DNA of 6,099 nucleotides from an uncultured Clostridia bacterium (GCA_947176425.1 CAMWQV010000138.1:1-6099), one strand, 5' to 3'. Shown: positions 1 to 4,929, counted from the stretch's first letter. The notes: generated by a model not told the origin, from the letters alone. A program made the numbers and translations.

Positions 1-89
1 ACAGTATCTTCATATACCTTTGTCCGAGTCCTGCTGCCGCACACAGGGCAGCAAATCCATCGGGAACCATCATTCTGCTTGCTGTTCAT
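1..89 (-). CDS. Cysteine-rich KTR zinc-ribbon protein, copy A (partial, 3' end outside window)
   Basis: Only the first 29 codons are in the window; the gene continues past the left edge. The protein starts MNSKQNDGSRW and then has the first metal-binding knuckle, C-C-P-V-C, followed by GSRTRTKVYED. It differs from the intact copy at 2616-2792 by only two visible residues (Asp7 for Asn, Ile12 for Val). The start is the ATG ending at base 89, preceded by an AGGAG ribosome site about 8 bases upstream, the same arrangement as in the intact copy. It lies downstream of the radical SAM operon on the same strand, as copy B lies downstream of the MATE gene. Cysteine-rich KTR proteins are small zinc-ribbon-like proteins of unknown function; from memory they are common next to accessory genes in Firmicutes conjugative elements. 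Whether the missing C-terminal half is intact cannot be seen. Confidence 0.8.
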   Translation of the reverse strand, partial: MNSKQNDGSRWICCPVCGSRTRTKVYEDT

Positions 90-146
90 TCGTATCACTC
101 CTAACCGGCCAATGCTCTGCGTCTTGCGTCTGGCTTCTTATGGCCG
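1..146. repeat. Direct repeat, copy A (146 bp, paired with 2704-2849)
   Basis: This segment matches 2704-2849 in the same orientation with five mismatches, at 56, 71, 121, 137 and 138 (about 96.6% identity by hand count). It covers the 5' part of the KTR gene, its ribosome site, and the last 15 or so codons of a micro-ORF. The repeat probably extends beyond the left edge. To the right the match breaks down after base 146, although a weaker similarity continues a few codons further if one 3-base gap is allowed. The five mismatches fall in four codons and all change the predicted amino acid. Confidence 0.95.
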
Positions 147-236
147 CAGTATACTTTGGGGATCATCCTGTTATCTTTCTCTGTCTGGTACTTTTTTCTT
201 GTTCTGCCGCTGCGCAATGGGGGGAATGGACGGCAT
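101..236 (-). pseudogene. Micro-ORF homologous to 2804-2899, apparently frameshifted
   Basis: On the minus strand the frame that ends at the TAG at 103-101 encodes a C-terminus (GHKKPDARRRALAG) clearly related to that of the micro-ORF at 2804-2899 (GHTKPDARCRALAG). Its only in-frame ATG is at 166, giving 21 codons with no well-spaced ribosome site. A better start, ATG at 236, begins Met-Pro-Ser like the other copy but reads in another frame and stops after 21 codons. The two frames meet around a run of six A residues (complement of about 193-198). One base fewer there would give a single 44-codon ORF. The likely explanations are a disabled paralogue or a homopolymer sequencing error. The position between the radical SAM stop (258) and the KTR gene matches that of the intact copy. 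Function unknown. No database support could be checked. Confidence 0.45.
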
Positions 237-257
237 ATCTTCTTGCCCTAATGATTT

Positions 258-1124
258 TTAGCTGGCGCGATACGCCTCCATCTCAGACTCATCCTTCGTG
301 TCAAGGACATACTGCAGTTCACCGATAGCTTTTTCGCGCTCATATGGCAAATAGGCCATCATGGGATGGTAGTTCGACACTGAATTGGCCAGTAAGTGTG
401 TGCGGATTTTAAGATTGCTGATAAAAGTCTGCAATTCTTGAATCCGTTCCCTCTCTCCGGCAGGAACAAACTCGCCGCGTTGCGCCATAGCGTATAACTC
501 GGTATCAGGGAACAGTGTAAGCGAATCTACAGAAATAAACCAGGGATTTACCTGACTGAACACTTCCGCGCTCTGAACAGCGTTTCGATAACCGCCGTCT
601 TTTCCTGCAAGGCCGGTCATATACACAAAATAGTATTCTATGCCTGCTTCGTCCAGTTTTTTACATTGCTCAACAATGTCAGCGGCAGTATAGCCTTTAT
701 TGGCCAGAAGAAGCGTACTGTCATCACCGCTTTCCGTACCGATGCTCAGGCCATTGATACCCATAGCACGGAGCTTTCGTAATTGCCATACTTCTTTGTT
801 CTTTATGTCCCGTATGCTTGCAAACATGGCAATACTTTGGCATTTTATCAAATAATCACGCACAGTAAGCGCCCGGAGCTTCAGGTGATCGTAGCTCATG
901 GCAAACGGACTTGCGCCTGTCCAGAAGATCCTTCTGGCGTAGGGCTGATAGCTTTTAATCTCGGCCAAATCCGCCTCAAACTCCTTGATCGGCGACATAC
1001 GGAACGGTTCGTCTTTAAATAGACTGCAAAAAGTACAGTTTTTGTATGTGCATCCAGAGGTAGCCTGAATGATCGGTGTGTTGGCCTCATATGGCGGACG
1101 CCATGTTCTCCCTGTGAAGTGCAT
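258..1124 (-). CDS. Radical SAM protein, second gene of the pair (288 aa)
   Basis: Predicted cytoplasmic radical SAM enzyme that would bind a [4Fe-4S] cluster and cleave S-adenosylmethionine; substrate unknown. The cluster motif is C25-x4-C30-x2-C33 (GCTYKNCTFC), one residue longer than the classic CX3CX2C. The paralogue next door has the same spacing, so this is a family trait and not an error. Other family-like features are the N-terminal WRPPYEA, the WTGASPF stretch near 68-74, GTESGDD at 129-135 (an Elp3/HemN-like glutamate motif in the barrel), and DEAGIEYYF near 158-166. Only two further cysteines occur (95 and 154), so there is no sign of a SPASM or other auxiliary cluster domain. The start is ATG at 1124 with AAGGAGG 7 bases upstream; it lies 12 bases after the upstream gene's stop, so translational coupling is likely. 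It resembles its neighbour over its whole length at roughly one third identity by eye. No specific function is assigned. Confidence 0.9.
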   Translation of the reverse strand: MHFTGRTWRPPYEANTPIIQATSGCTYKNCTFCSLFKDEPFRMSPIKEFEADLAEIKSYQPYARRIFWTGASPFAMSYDHLKLRALTVRDYLIKCQSIAMFASIRDIKNKEVWQLRKLRAMGINGLSIGTESGDDSTLLLANKGYTAADIVEQCKKLDEAGIEYYFVYMTGLAGKDGGYRNAVQSAEVFSQVNPWFISVDSLTLFPDTELYAMAQRGEFVPAGERERIQELQTFISNLKIRTHLLANSVSNYHPMMAYLPYEREKAIGELQYVLDTKDESEMEAYRAS

Positions 1125-1136
1125 AAAATGACCTCC

Positions 1137-2036
1137 TTACAGGTGCGGAAGCCGTGTGCGGTATTGCCGCAATTCAGCTTCGCTTGCAGTTTCGATAATC
1201 GTATCAAGCTCCTTCAGCAGCTTGGCTTTGTCTTGCGGAAGGACTCCGTATAACTGGAATGCGTTGGATGCGCCTAAAGCCGCAAAGGTTGTAGGAATCT
1301 CCAGATGATCCACTAATGTGCGGATTTCTTTGTATTTCTCTATTTCGCTTTCTTCTGTCCATGTTCCGCGCTGTATTTCGGTATATAAGGCGGATTCGGG
1401 ATAGATTGTCAGCATATTCGCACCGATCAATATGGGATGGAGCTGATTGCAGACACCGGCAGTCAATCTTGCGCCAATCTCACCGCGTCCCGCGCCGGAA
1501 ATGCTCGTGAGGTAGAAAAAGGAGTAGCTGATTCCCGCACGGTCTAACCGCTGGCATTGCTCAATCAGATCGGAGGACACATAGCCTTTGTTCATAAAAC
1601 GCAGAGCGTCGTCATCGCCTGTTTCCATCCCGATGGTCAATCCGTCATACCCGGCTTTTCGCAGTGCAAGCAGTTCCTCATCCGTTTTTGATGTGACATC
1701 AGTTATTCGGGCAAAGCACCCGATGGTTCTGTTCTCAGGAAAATACTTTTTGATTCGTTCAGAGATTTCCATAAGATGGTGGAAACTCAGAACAAATGGG
1801 TTTGCCCCTGTCAGAAAAACGCGGGATACCTGACGGCCCAGCCAACCGCAATATAAATTTTTTGCTTCTTTCAAGTCCGCCTCTATATCTTCCATCGGAG
1901 ATTTTCGGAACTTGAACGGCAGGTCATCATAAAGAGTGCAGAATTTGCAATTGTGATGTGTGCAGCCCGCTGTTACTTCCAGCAGCAAAGATGAGGCTTC
2001 ATATGGGGGCCTCCAAATCGTTCCTGTGTAGTGCAT
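1137..2036 (-). CDS. Radical SAM protein, first gene of the pair (299 aa)
   Basis: First gene of the operon and paralogue of the 258-1124 product. It has the same N-terminal layout: WRPPYEA at 8-14, then C25-x4-C30-x2-C33 (GCTHHNCKFC), which would hold the SAM-binding iron-sulphur cluster. Further motifs are FLTGANPF at 74-81, GMETGDD at 136-142 and LDRAGISYSFFYLT at 164-177. Cysteines at 63, 107, 161 and 196 are scattered and do not form an obvious second cluster. The open frame extends 55 codons further upstream, but the ATG at 2036 is preceded by AGGAGGTG with 7 bases spacing and aligns exactly with the paralogue's start (MHYTG versus MHFTG), so I use it. It is transcribed divergently from the HxlR-type regulator at 2162, which probably controls it. 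The two proteins could act as a heterodimer or in consecutive steps, or result from a tandem duplication that diverged; substrate unknown. Confidence 0.9.
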   Translation of the reverse strand: MHYTGTIWRPPYEASSLLLEVTAGCTHHNCKFCTLYDDLPFKFRKSPMEDIEADLKEAKNLYCGWLGRQVSRVFLTGANPFVLSFHHLMEISERIKKYFPENRTIGCFARITDVTSKTDEELLALRKAGYDGLTIGMETGDDDALRFMNKGYVSSDLIEQCQRLDRAGISYSFFYLTSISGAGRGEIGARLTAGVCNQLHPILIGANMLTIYPESALYTEIQRGTWTEESEIEKYKEIRTLVDHLEIPTTFAALGASNAFQLYGVLPQDKAKLLKELDTIIETASEAELRQYRTRLPHL

Positions 2037-2058
2037 TACAACACCTCCTATGGCACGC

Positions 2059-2087
2059 ATTATATCACGGTACGGCGAAAATAAAAG
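2059..2087 (-). promoter_or_regulatory. Predicted promoter of the radical SAM operon
   Basis: On the minus strand a perfect TATAAT (2064-2059) is preceded by TGA, giving an extended -10 (TGnTATAAT). The -35 position 17 bp upstream (2087-2082) reads CTTTTA, a poor match, so the extended -10 probably carries the promoter. The predicted transcript starts near 2052, with a leader of about 17 bases holding the ribosome site at 2049-2042. The upstream end of the promoter touches the left arm of the inverted repeat at 2087-2108, as expected for regulator control. Confidence 0.65.
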
Positions 2088-2108
2088 TACTAAACTTTTT
2101 TGTAGTAC
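2087..2108. promoter_or_regulatory. Predicted HxlR-type operator
   Basis: A perfect 6-bp inverted repeat, GTACTA (2087-2092) and TAGTAC (2103-2108), is separated by 10 bp. It lies between the two divergent promoters: the left arm reaches the -35 position of the radical SAM promoter and the right arm ends one base before the -35 of the regulator's promoter. A third GTAC sits at 2070-2073, so GTAC cores occur at 2070, 2087 and 2105, spaced 17 and 18 bp, about two turns in total per pair of gaps. Binding by the adjacent HxlR-family protein is inference from position. Confidence 0.55.
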
Positions 2109-2109
2109 C

Positions 2110-2138
2110 TTGAAGAAAGAGGATATATGAGTTATAAT
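2110..2138 (+). promoter_or_regulatory. Predicted promoter of the HxlR-family gene
   Basis: TTGAAG (2110-2115) and TATAAT (2133-2138) are separated by exactly 17 bp, a good vegetative sigma-factor promoter. The predicted start near 2145 gives a very short leader, with AAGGAGG at 2147-2153 and the ATG at 2162. The inverted repeat at 2087-2108 abuts the -35, so the gene is probably autoregulated. Confidence 0.75.
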
Positions 2139-2161
2139 GAAAACCAAAGGAGGCTGTTGCC

Positions 2162-2509
2162 ATGAAAAAGAGCAGTTTAGCGGTTCAGCGATGCAAAACA
2201 ATGTCTACTCTTCAAAAAATATTAGGCGGCAAATGGAAAATAGAAATCCTGTATTATATTGCAATTGGCGATGTGCATAGGTTCGGTGAATTGCGCCGCC
2301 GTATAGGAGAGATCACGGAATCCTCTTTAACAAAGCAATTGCGCGAATTAGAAGCGGATGGTTTTATCAACAGGCATGACTACAAGGAACTGCCGCCGCG
2401 GGTAGAGTACACTCTGACCGATCTTGGTAAAAGTTTTATTTCTGTCTTGAATTACATGAAGGACTGGGGTGATGAAAATTTGCAGGGGGAGGATTCAGCA
2501 AATCATTGA
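2162..2509 (+). CDS. HxlR-family winged-helix transcriptional regulator (115 aa)
   Basis: Small DNA-binding regulator of the HxlR (DUF24, MarR-like) family. The hallmark GGKWKIEILYYI starts at residue 22, followed by the recognition region FGELRRRIGEITESSLTKQLRELEADG and the wing ending in PPRVEYTLTDLG. The size is typical for the family (about 100-120 residues). Many HxlR proteins (YodB, CatR, HypR) sense electrophiles or oxidants through a conserved N-terminal cysteine; here Cys11 is the only cysteine and lies 11 residues before GGKW, close to that position, so redox sensing is possible but unproven. The start is ATG at 2162 with AAGGAGG 8 bases upstream. It is transcribed divergently from the two radical SAM genes across a 125-bp gap with promoters for both directions and an inverted repeat, so it most likely regulates them and itself. 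Confidence 0.9.
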   Translation: MKKSSLAVQRCKTMSTLQKILGGKWKIEILYYIAIGDVHRFGELRRRIGEITESSLTKQLRELEADGFINRHDYKELPPRVEYTLTDLGKSFISVLNYMKDWGDENLQGEDSANH

Positions 2510-2560
2510 TGGAATTTTTGCCCTGATCAGACACAAACCGTACAATTGATTACAGAGGGC

Positions 2561-2597
2561 AGAGCCTGCACCCTCCGTTTTGGAGGAAGCAGGCTCT
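2561..2597. terminator. Strong hairpin between convergent genes, possible terminator
   Basis: AGAGCCTGC (2561-2569) pairs with GCAGGCTCT (2589-2597), with an inner stem CCTCC (2572-2576) and GGAGG (2582-2586) and a 5-base loop. It lies 51 bases after the HxlR stop and 18 bases beyond the KTR stop on the other strand, so it could end transcription from both sides. Neither side has a good run of T residues, so classical intrinsic termination is uncertain; it may instead protect transcript ends. Confidence 0.5.
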
Positions 2598-2615
2598 CCG
2601 CTTTAAGTGTCTGGC

Positions 2616-2792
2616 TCAGTTGCTTTTCACCATCTTGAATTGTACAACATCCACCCGCATCTCTCGCTTGCACTTCTGGCAGTAAAGCGGGAATTTCACG
2701 AGGACAGTATCTTCATATACCTTTGTCCGAGTCCTGCTGCCGCACACAGGGCAGCAAACCCATCGGGAACCATTATTCTGCTTGCTGTTCAT
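2616..2792 (-). CDS. Cysteine-rich KTR zinc-ribbon protein, copy B (58 aa)
   Basis: Small basic protein with two metal-binding knuckles, C14-x2-C17 and C38-x2-C41, separated by 20 residues, plus an extra Cys13. This is a zinc-ribbon layout matching the cysteine-rich KTR family. A longer frame begins at 2825, but the ATG at 2792 has AGGAG about 8 bases upstream, the longer part overlaps the micro-ORF at 2804-2899 in another frame, and the start is conserved in copy A. It ends in KMVKSN at a TGA. It is the last gene of a probable MATE, micro-ORF, KTR operon. The biochemical role is unknown; nucleic-acid or protein binding is plausible for a zinc ribbon. From memory, such genes often follow tetracycline-resistance and other cargo genes in Tn916-like elements, which fits a passenger or tail gene of mobile DNA. 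Confidence 0.85.
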   Translation of the reverse strand: MNSKQNNGSRWVCCPVCGSRTRTKVYEDTVLVKFPLYCQKCKREMRVDVVQFKMVKSN

Positions 2793-2849
2793 TCGTATCA
2801 CTCCTAACCGGCCAATGCTCTGCATCTTGCGTCTGGCTTGGTATGGCCG
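2704..2849. repeat. Direct repeat, copy B (paired with 1-146)
   Basis: Second copy of the 146-bp direct repeat, 2703 bp from copy A and in the same orientation. It spans the 5' part of the intact KTR gene, its ribosome site and the 3' end of the micro-ORF. Left of 2704 the pairing cannot be followed because copy A is cut by the window edge. The radical SAM genes and HxlR gene lie entirely between the two copies. Confidence 0.95.
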
Positions 2850-2899
2850 TATTTTTTCGCTCCGCCGCCACGAATCGGGAACTTGCCATCAGACGGCAT
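2804..2899 (-). CDS. Micro-ORF coupled to the MATE gene (31 aa)
   Basis: A 31-codon frame whose ATG overlaps the MATE stop codon (TAATG at 2901-2897) and whose TAG stop lies inside the ribosome site of the KTR gene. It therefore exactly fills the gap between the two genes. The product is basic and glycine-rich, beginning MPSDGKFPIRGGG and ending GHTKPDARCRALAG. The last 14 or so residues are shared, with two changes, by the damaged frame at 101-236, and the two copies can be aligned further with a whole-codon gap, which supports real coding. A weak AGGA sits only about 3 bases before the ATG, so translation would rely on coupling to MATE. I do not recognise the family. Alternatives are a coupling leader for KTR, or the remnant C-terminus of a longer protein cut by cargo insertion. 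Confidence 0.5.
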   Translation of the reverse strand: MPSDGKFPIRGGGAKKYGHTKPDARCRALAG

Positions 2900-4272
2900 T
2901 ATTCCTGCGCGGGAGCGGATAAATTCTTTTCTGCTGTGGTCAATTCATTGTGAAGCCGTACCGCCATAAATACGGTGACAGCGGCTGAGATGACATCTGC
3001 AATCGGTTGGGCATACAGGATACCGTTTATTCCCCATACCGCTGGCAGGATCAGGATGACGGGGATAAAGCAGATCCCCTGCCGGCAAGCGCCGAGGATA
3101 AATCCGGCTCTGCCTTTCCCCAGGGCCAGGAGTAGGGAGGAGTATACGGTATAAAATCCGAAGAGGATAAACGAGAATCCGTTCGCCATCAGCGACTTTT
3201 GTCCGACAGAGATCATTTCCGCGTTTCCCTTTGTAAATTGGGAGACGATCTGCGTAGACAGCAGGGCCATCAGCAGGCCCACGATCACGCAGAATGTGGT
3301 TGACCATATTGTCGAGGTTCTGATGGCTTCCCGCAGCCGGTCAAACTTCTTGGCCCCGTAGCTGAATCCCGCTATAGGCTGGAAACCTTTCAGAAATCCG
3401 AATACAACCAGGGTTCCCATTGAAGTTACTCTTGTGACGGCGCCCATACCGGCAATCACTGCGTCACCGTAGCCCTTCGCTGCCCGGTTGATTAGCGCGA
3501 TGGACAGACTAGTCAGCAGTTGGAAAATCAGCGTAGGGACGCCTATTTTCAATATCTCCGCCATCATCTCTTTTGTTGGTCCGAACTCCCTGATGCTGAA
3601 GGTAAAGGCACTTTTTTTGCGAAATACATAGGACAGATATACCAGAGTCGAGACAATTTGGGAGATTGCCGTAGCAATCGCCGCACCAGCCACACCCATG
3701 TTGAGGGCATAGATAAAAACCGGGTCCAGTCCGATGTTCAGCACCGCACCTGACAGCAGTGCGCACATGGTTGTTTTCGCCGCGCCCTCGCTGGTGACAA
3801 TGTTGTTCATCGTCACATTAAAGATGTTGAAAATGGAGGACAGGACATAGATCCGTGCGTAGGTCACCGCATAAGGCATGATGGTGTCCGTTGCACCCAG
3901 GAGGGTCAGGATGGGCTTCAGAAAAATCGTGGCGAGGAGGATCGCGGCCGCTCCGATGGAGACACTGCTGTACAGAGCGGTGCTGGCGACCTTGTTGGCG
4001 GTATCCTGATCTCCGCGGCCCAGCAGTCTGGACAGGTACGAGGCCGCGCCGTTGCCGAACAGCAGGCCGAGTCCTACGACAACCTGCCCCAGCGGGAAGA
4101 CGATGGAGATTGCTCCCATCTGGCTCTCCCCCAGCCCACCTATGAAATAGGCATCCACCAAATTGTACAGCGCGTTAATCATCATACCGATCATGGTTGG
4201 AATGCCCAGCGCCATCAGCGCTTGCGGGATTGGGGCGCTCCCCAGCAGTTCCATCTTTTTGTTTCCGTTCAT
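2899..4272 (-). CDS. MATE-family multidrug efflux transporter, MepA-like (457 aa)
   Basis: Integral membrane exporter of the MATE (MOP) superfamily, which typically uses a sodium or proton gradient to expel cationic drugs and dyes. Length and hydrophobicity pattern fit the usual 12 transmembrane helices. Recognisable stretches include IPTMIGMMINALYNLVDAYF near the N-terminus, the first-half EGAAKTTMCALLSGAVLNIG, the conserved DPVFIYALNMGVAGAAIATA after it, and the second-half repeat with IGVPTLIFQLLTSLS and GFQPIAGFSYGAKK. These resemble the MepA/DinF-like branch of Gram-positive bacteria. The start is ATG at 4272 with AAGGAG 6 bases upstream. It is divergent from a PadR-family regulator and followed by a micro-ORF overlapping its stop and by the KTR gene, probably as one operon. 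Substrate cannot be read from sequence. No frameshift or missing segment is evident. Confidence 0.93.
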   Translation of the reverse strand: MNGNKKMELLGSAPIPQALMALGIPTMIGMMINALYNLVDAYFIGGLGESQMGAISIVFPLGQVVVGLGLLFGNGAASYLSRLLGRGDQDTANKVASTALYSSVSIGAAAILLATIFLKPILTLLGATDTIMPYAVTYARIYVLSSIFNIFNVTMNNIVTSEGAAKTTMCALLSGAVLNIGLDPVFIYALNMGVAGAAIATAISQIVSTLVYLSYVFRKKSAFTFSIREFGPTKEMMAEILKIGVPTLIFQLLTSLSIALINRAAKGYGDAVIAGMGAVTRVTSMGTLVVFGFLKGFQPIAGFSYGAKKFDRLREAIRTSTIWSTTFCVIVGLLMALLSTQIVSQFTKGNAEMISVGQKSLMANGFSFILFGFYTVYSSLLLALGKGRAGFILGACRQGICFIPVILILPAVWGINGILYAQPIADVISAAVTVFMAVRLHNELTTAEKNLSAPAQE

Positions 4273-4288
4273 TTCTTGCTCCTTTCTC

Positions 4289-4317
4289 TTGACAGTCGGT
4301 GTAAGATGTAGTAGTAT
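4289..4317 (+). promoter_or_regulatory. Predicted promoter of the PadR-family gene
   Basis: A perfect TTGACA (4289-4294) is followed after 17 bp by TAGTAT (4312-4317), a moderate -10. An alternative -10, TATAAA at 4315-4320, would need a 20-bp spacer. The -10 overlaps the imperfect palindrome at 4310-4330, suggesting autorepression. The predicted start near 4324 leaves a leader of about 69 bases that includes the second palindrome. Confidence 0.5.
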
Positions 4318-4330
4318 AAATTATAGCAAC
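4310..4330. promoter_or_regulatory. Predicted PadR-type operator, imperfect copy
   Basis: This 21-bp stretch matches the perfect palindrome at 4346-4366 at 16 of 21 positions, with the central TATAAATTATAG identical. The centres are 36 bp apart. It overlaps the predicted -10 of the regulator gene and lies in the leader of the MATE transcript. Its outer arms are degenerate, so it would be the weaker site. Confidence 0.5.
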
Positions 4331-4343
4331 CGTCAGGAACCTG

Positions 4344-4372
4344 ATAATACTATAAATTATAGTATTTGTCAA
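4344..4372 (-). promoter_or_regulatory. Predicted promoter of the MATE operon
   Basis: On the minus strand TTGACA (4372-4367) and TATTAT (4349-4344) are separated by exactly 17 bp, a strong vegetative promoter. The spacer is almost entirely the perfect palindrome at 4346-4366, so a bound regulator would block polymerase. The predicted start near 4337 gives a leader of about 65 bases. Confidence 0.75.
4346..4366. promoter_or_regulatory. Predicted PadR-type operator, perfect 21-bp palindrome
   Basis: AATACTATAA (4346-4355) and TTATAGTATT (4357-4366) are perfect reverse complements around one central base. The site lies between the -35 and -10 of the MATE promoter, the classic place for a repressor. 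The divergent PadR-family gene beside it is the obvious candidate binder; the outer ATAC/GTAT arms are compatible with dyad sites of PadR-like proteins. Confidence 0.75.
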
Positions 4373-4392
4373 GCGCGAAAGGAGATTTTTTT

Positions 4393-4929
4393 ATGGCAAC
4401 GATTGATCTGATTGTCTTAGGGATGCTCAAGAAGGATTCTATGAGCGCCTACGATATTCAAAAGCTGGTGGAATATCGGAACATTTCCAAGTGGGTAAAG
4501 ATCAGCACCCCTTCCATCTATAAAAAAGTCATCCAGCTGGAGGGGAAGGGCCTGATCCAAAGCACGCCGGTAAAAGAGGGCAATATGCCGGAAAAAGCGG
4601 TATACTCGCTGACAGACAGCGGCCAGCAGGAATTTGAACGGCTGATGTTAGAGCTTTCCGCGCAGCCAATCCGTATTTTCCTGGATTTTAATGCTGTCAT
4701 CGTCAATCTGGACAGCCTGCCGCCCGAAATGCAGAAAACCTGTGTCGCTGGAATCGAAAAAAACGTGAGGGAAATGAAATCCTATCTGGAAGAGAACCTT
4801 CGTACAAAAGAAAATGCGCCAGCGGTCCCGGAAATCGGTATGGCGGTCCTGCGGCAACAGTATGTACTGGCTGAGACCATTGAATCCTGGATTGCTTCCC
4901 TCAAAAAAAGCCTGAAAATGGATGAATAG
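4393..4929 (+). CDS. PadR-family transcriptional regulator (178 aa)
   Basis: Winged-helix repressor of the PadR family. Residues 1-80 form the DNA-binding domain (LIVLGMLKKDSMSAYDIQKL, then TPSIYKKVIQLEGKGLIQS, and the wing with KAVYSLTDSGQQEFERL). Residues from about 90 on form a charged helical C-terminal domain like the Vir_act_alpha_C dimerisation region of the long PadR subfamily. PadR proteins usually repress efflux or detoxification genes and release DNA on binding small molecules. The open frame has an ATG at 4366, but the ATG at 4393 has AAAGGAG 8 bases upstream and starts the conserved domain (MATIDLIVLG), so I prefer it. The gene is divergent from the MATE transporter with palindromic sites in between, so it most likely represses MATE and itself, lifting repression when an exported compound is present. 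Confidence 0.9.
   Translation: MATIDLIVLGMLKKDSMSAYDIQKLVEYRNISKWVKISTPSIYKKVIQLEGKGLIQSTPVKEGNMPEKAVYSLTDSGQQEFERLMLELSAQPIRIFLDFNAVIVNLDSLPPEMQKTCVAGIEKNVREMKSYLEENLRTKENAPAVPEIGMAVLRQQYVLAETIESWIASLKKSLKMDE

Noticed and set aside
1..146. Repeat as terminal repeat of an insertion sequence
   Set aside because: The copies are direct, coding and asymmetric; no transposase, inverted ends or target-site duplication are visible.
171..236. Stand-alone 21-codon ORF from the ATG at 236
   Set aside because: On its own it has no support; it makes more sense as the 5' part of the frameshifted micro-ORF at 101-236.
896..1207. 103-codon minus-strand frame spanning the junction of the two radical SAM genes
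   Set aside because: It is out of frame with both well-supported proteins and has no recognisable domain.
2037..2201. 55-codon N-terminal extension of the first radical SAM protein
   Set aside because: It crosses the predicted promoter, the operator and the start of the divergent HxlR gene; the ATG at 2036 has a strong ribosome site and aligns with the paralogue.
2793..2825. Longer KTR start at 2825
   Set aside because: It has no good ribosome site and overlaps the micro-ORF; the start at 2792 has AGGAG and is conserved in copy A, where the upstream ATG is changed to ACG.
3891..4145. Plus-strand 84-codon frame inside the MATE gene
   Set aside because: It is an Arg/Trp/Pro-rich antisense frame with no domain, caused by GC-rich codons of MATE.
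4310..4366. Paired palindromes as a CRISPR array or origin iterons
   Set aside because: There are only two copies, one degenerate, sitting on divergent promoters beside a regulator gene, so operators explain them better.
4366..4392. Nine-codon N-terminal extension of the PadR protein
   Set aside because: It begins inside the palindrome and lacks a ribosome site; the start at 4393 has AAAGGAG at good spacing.
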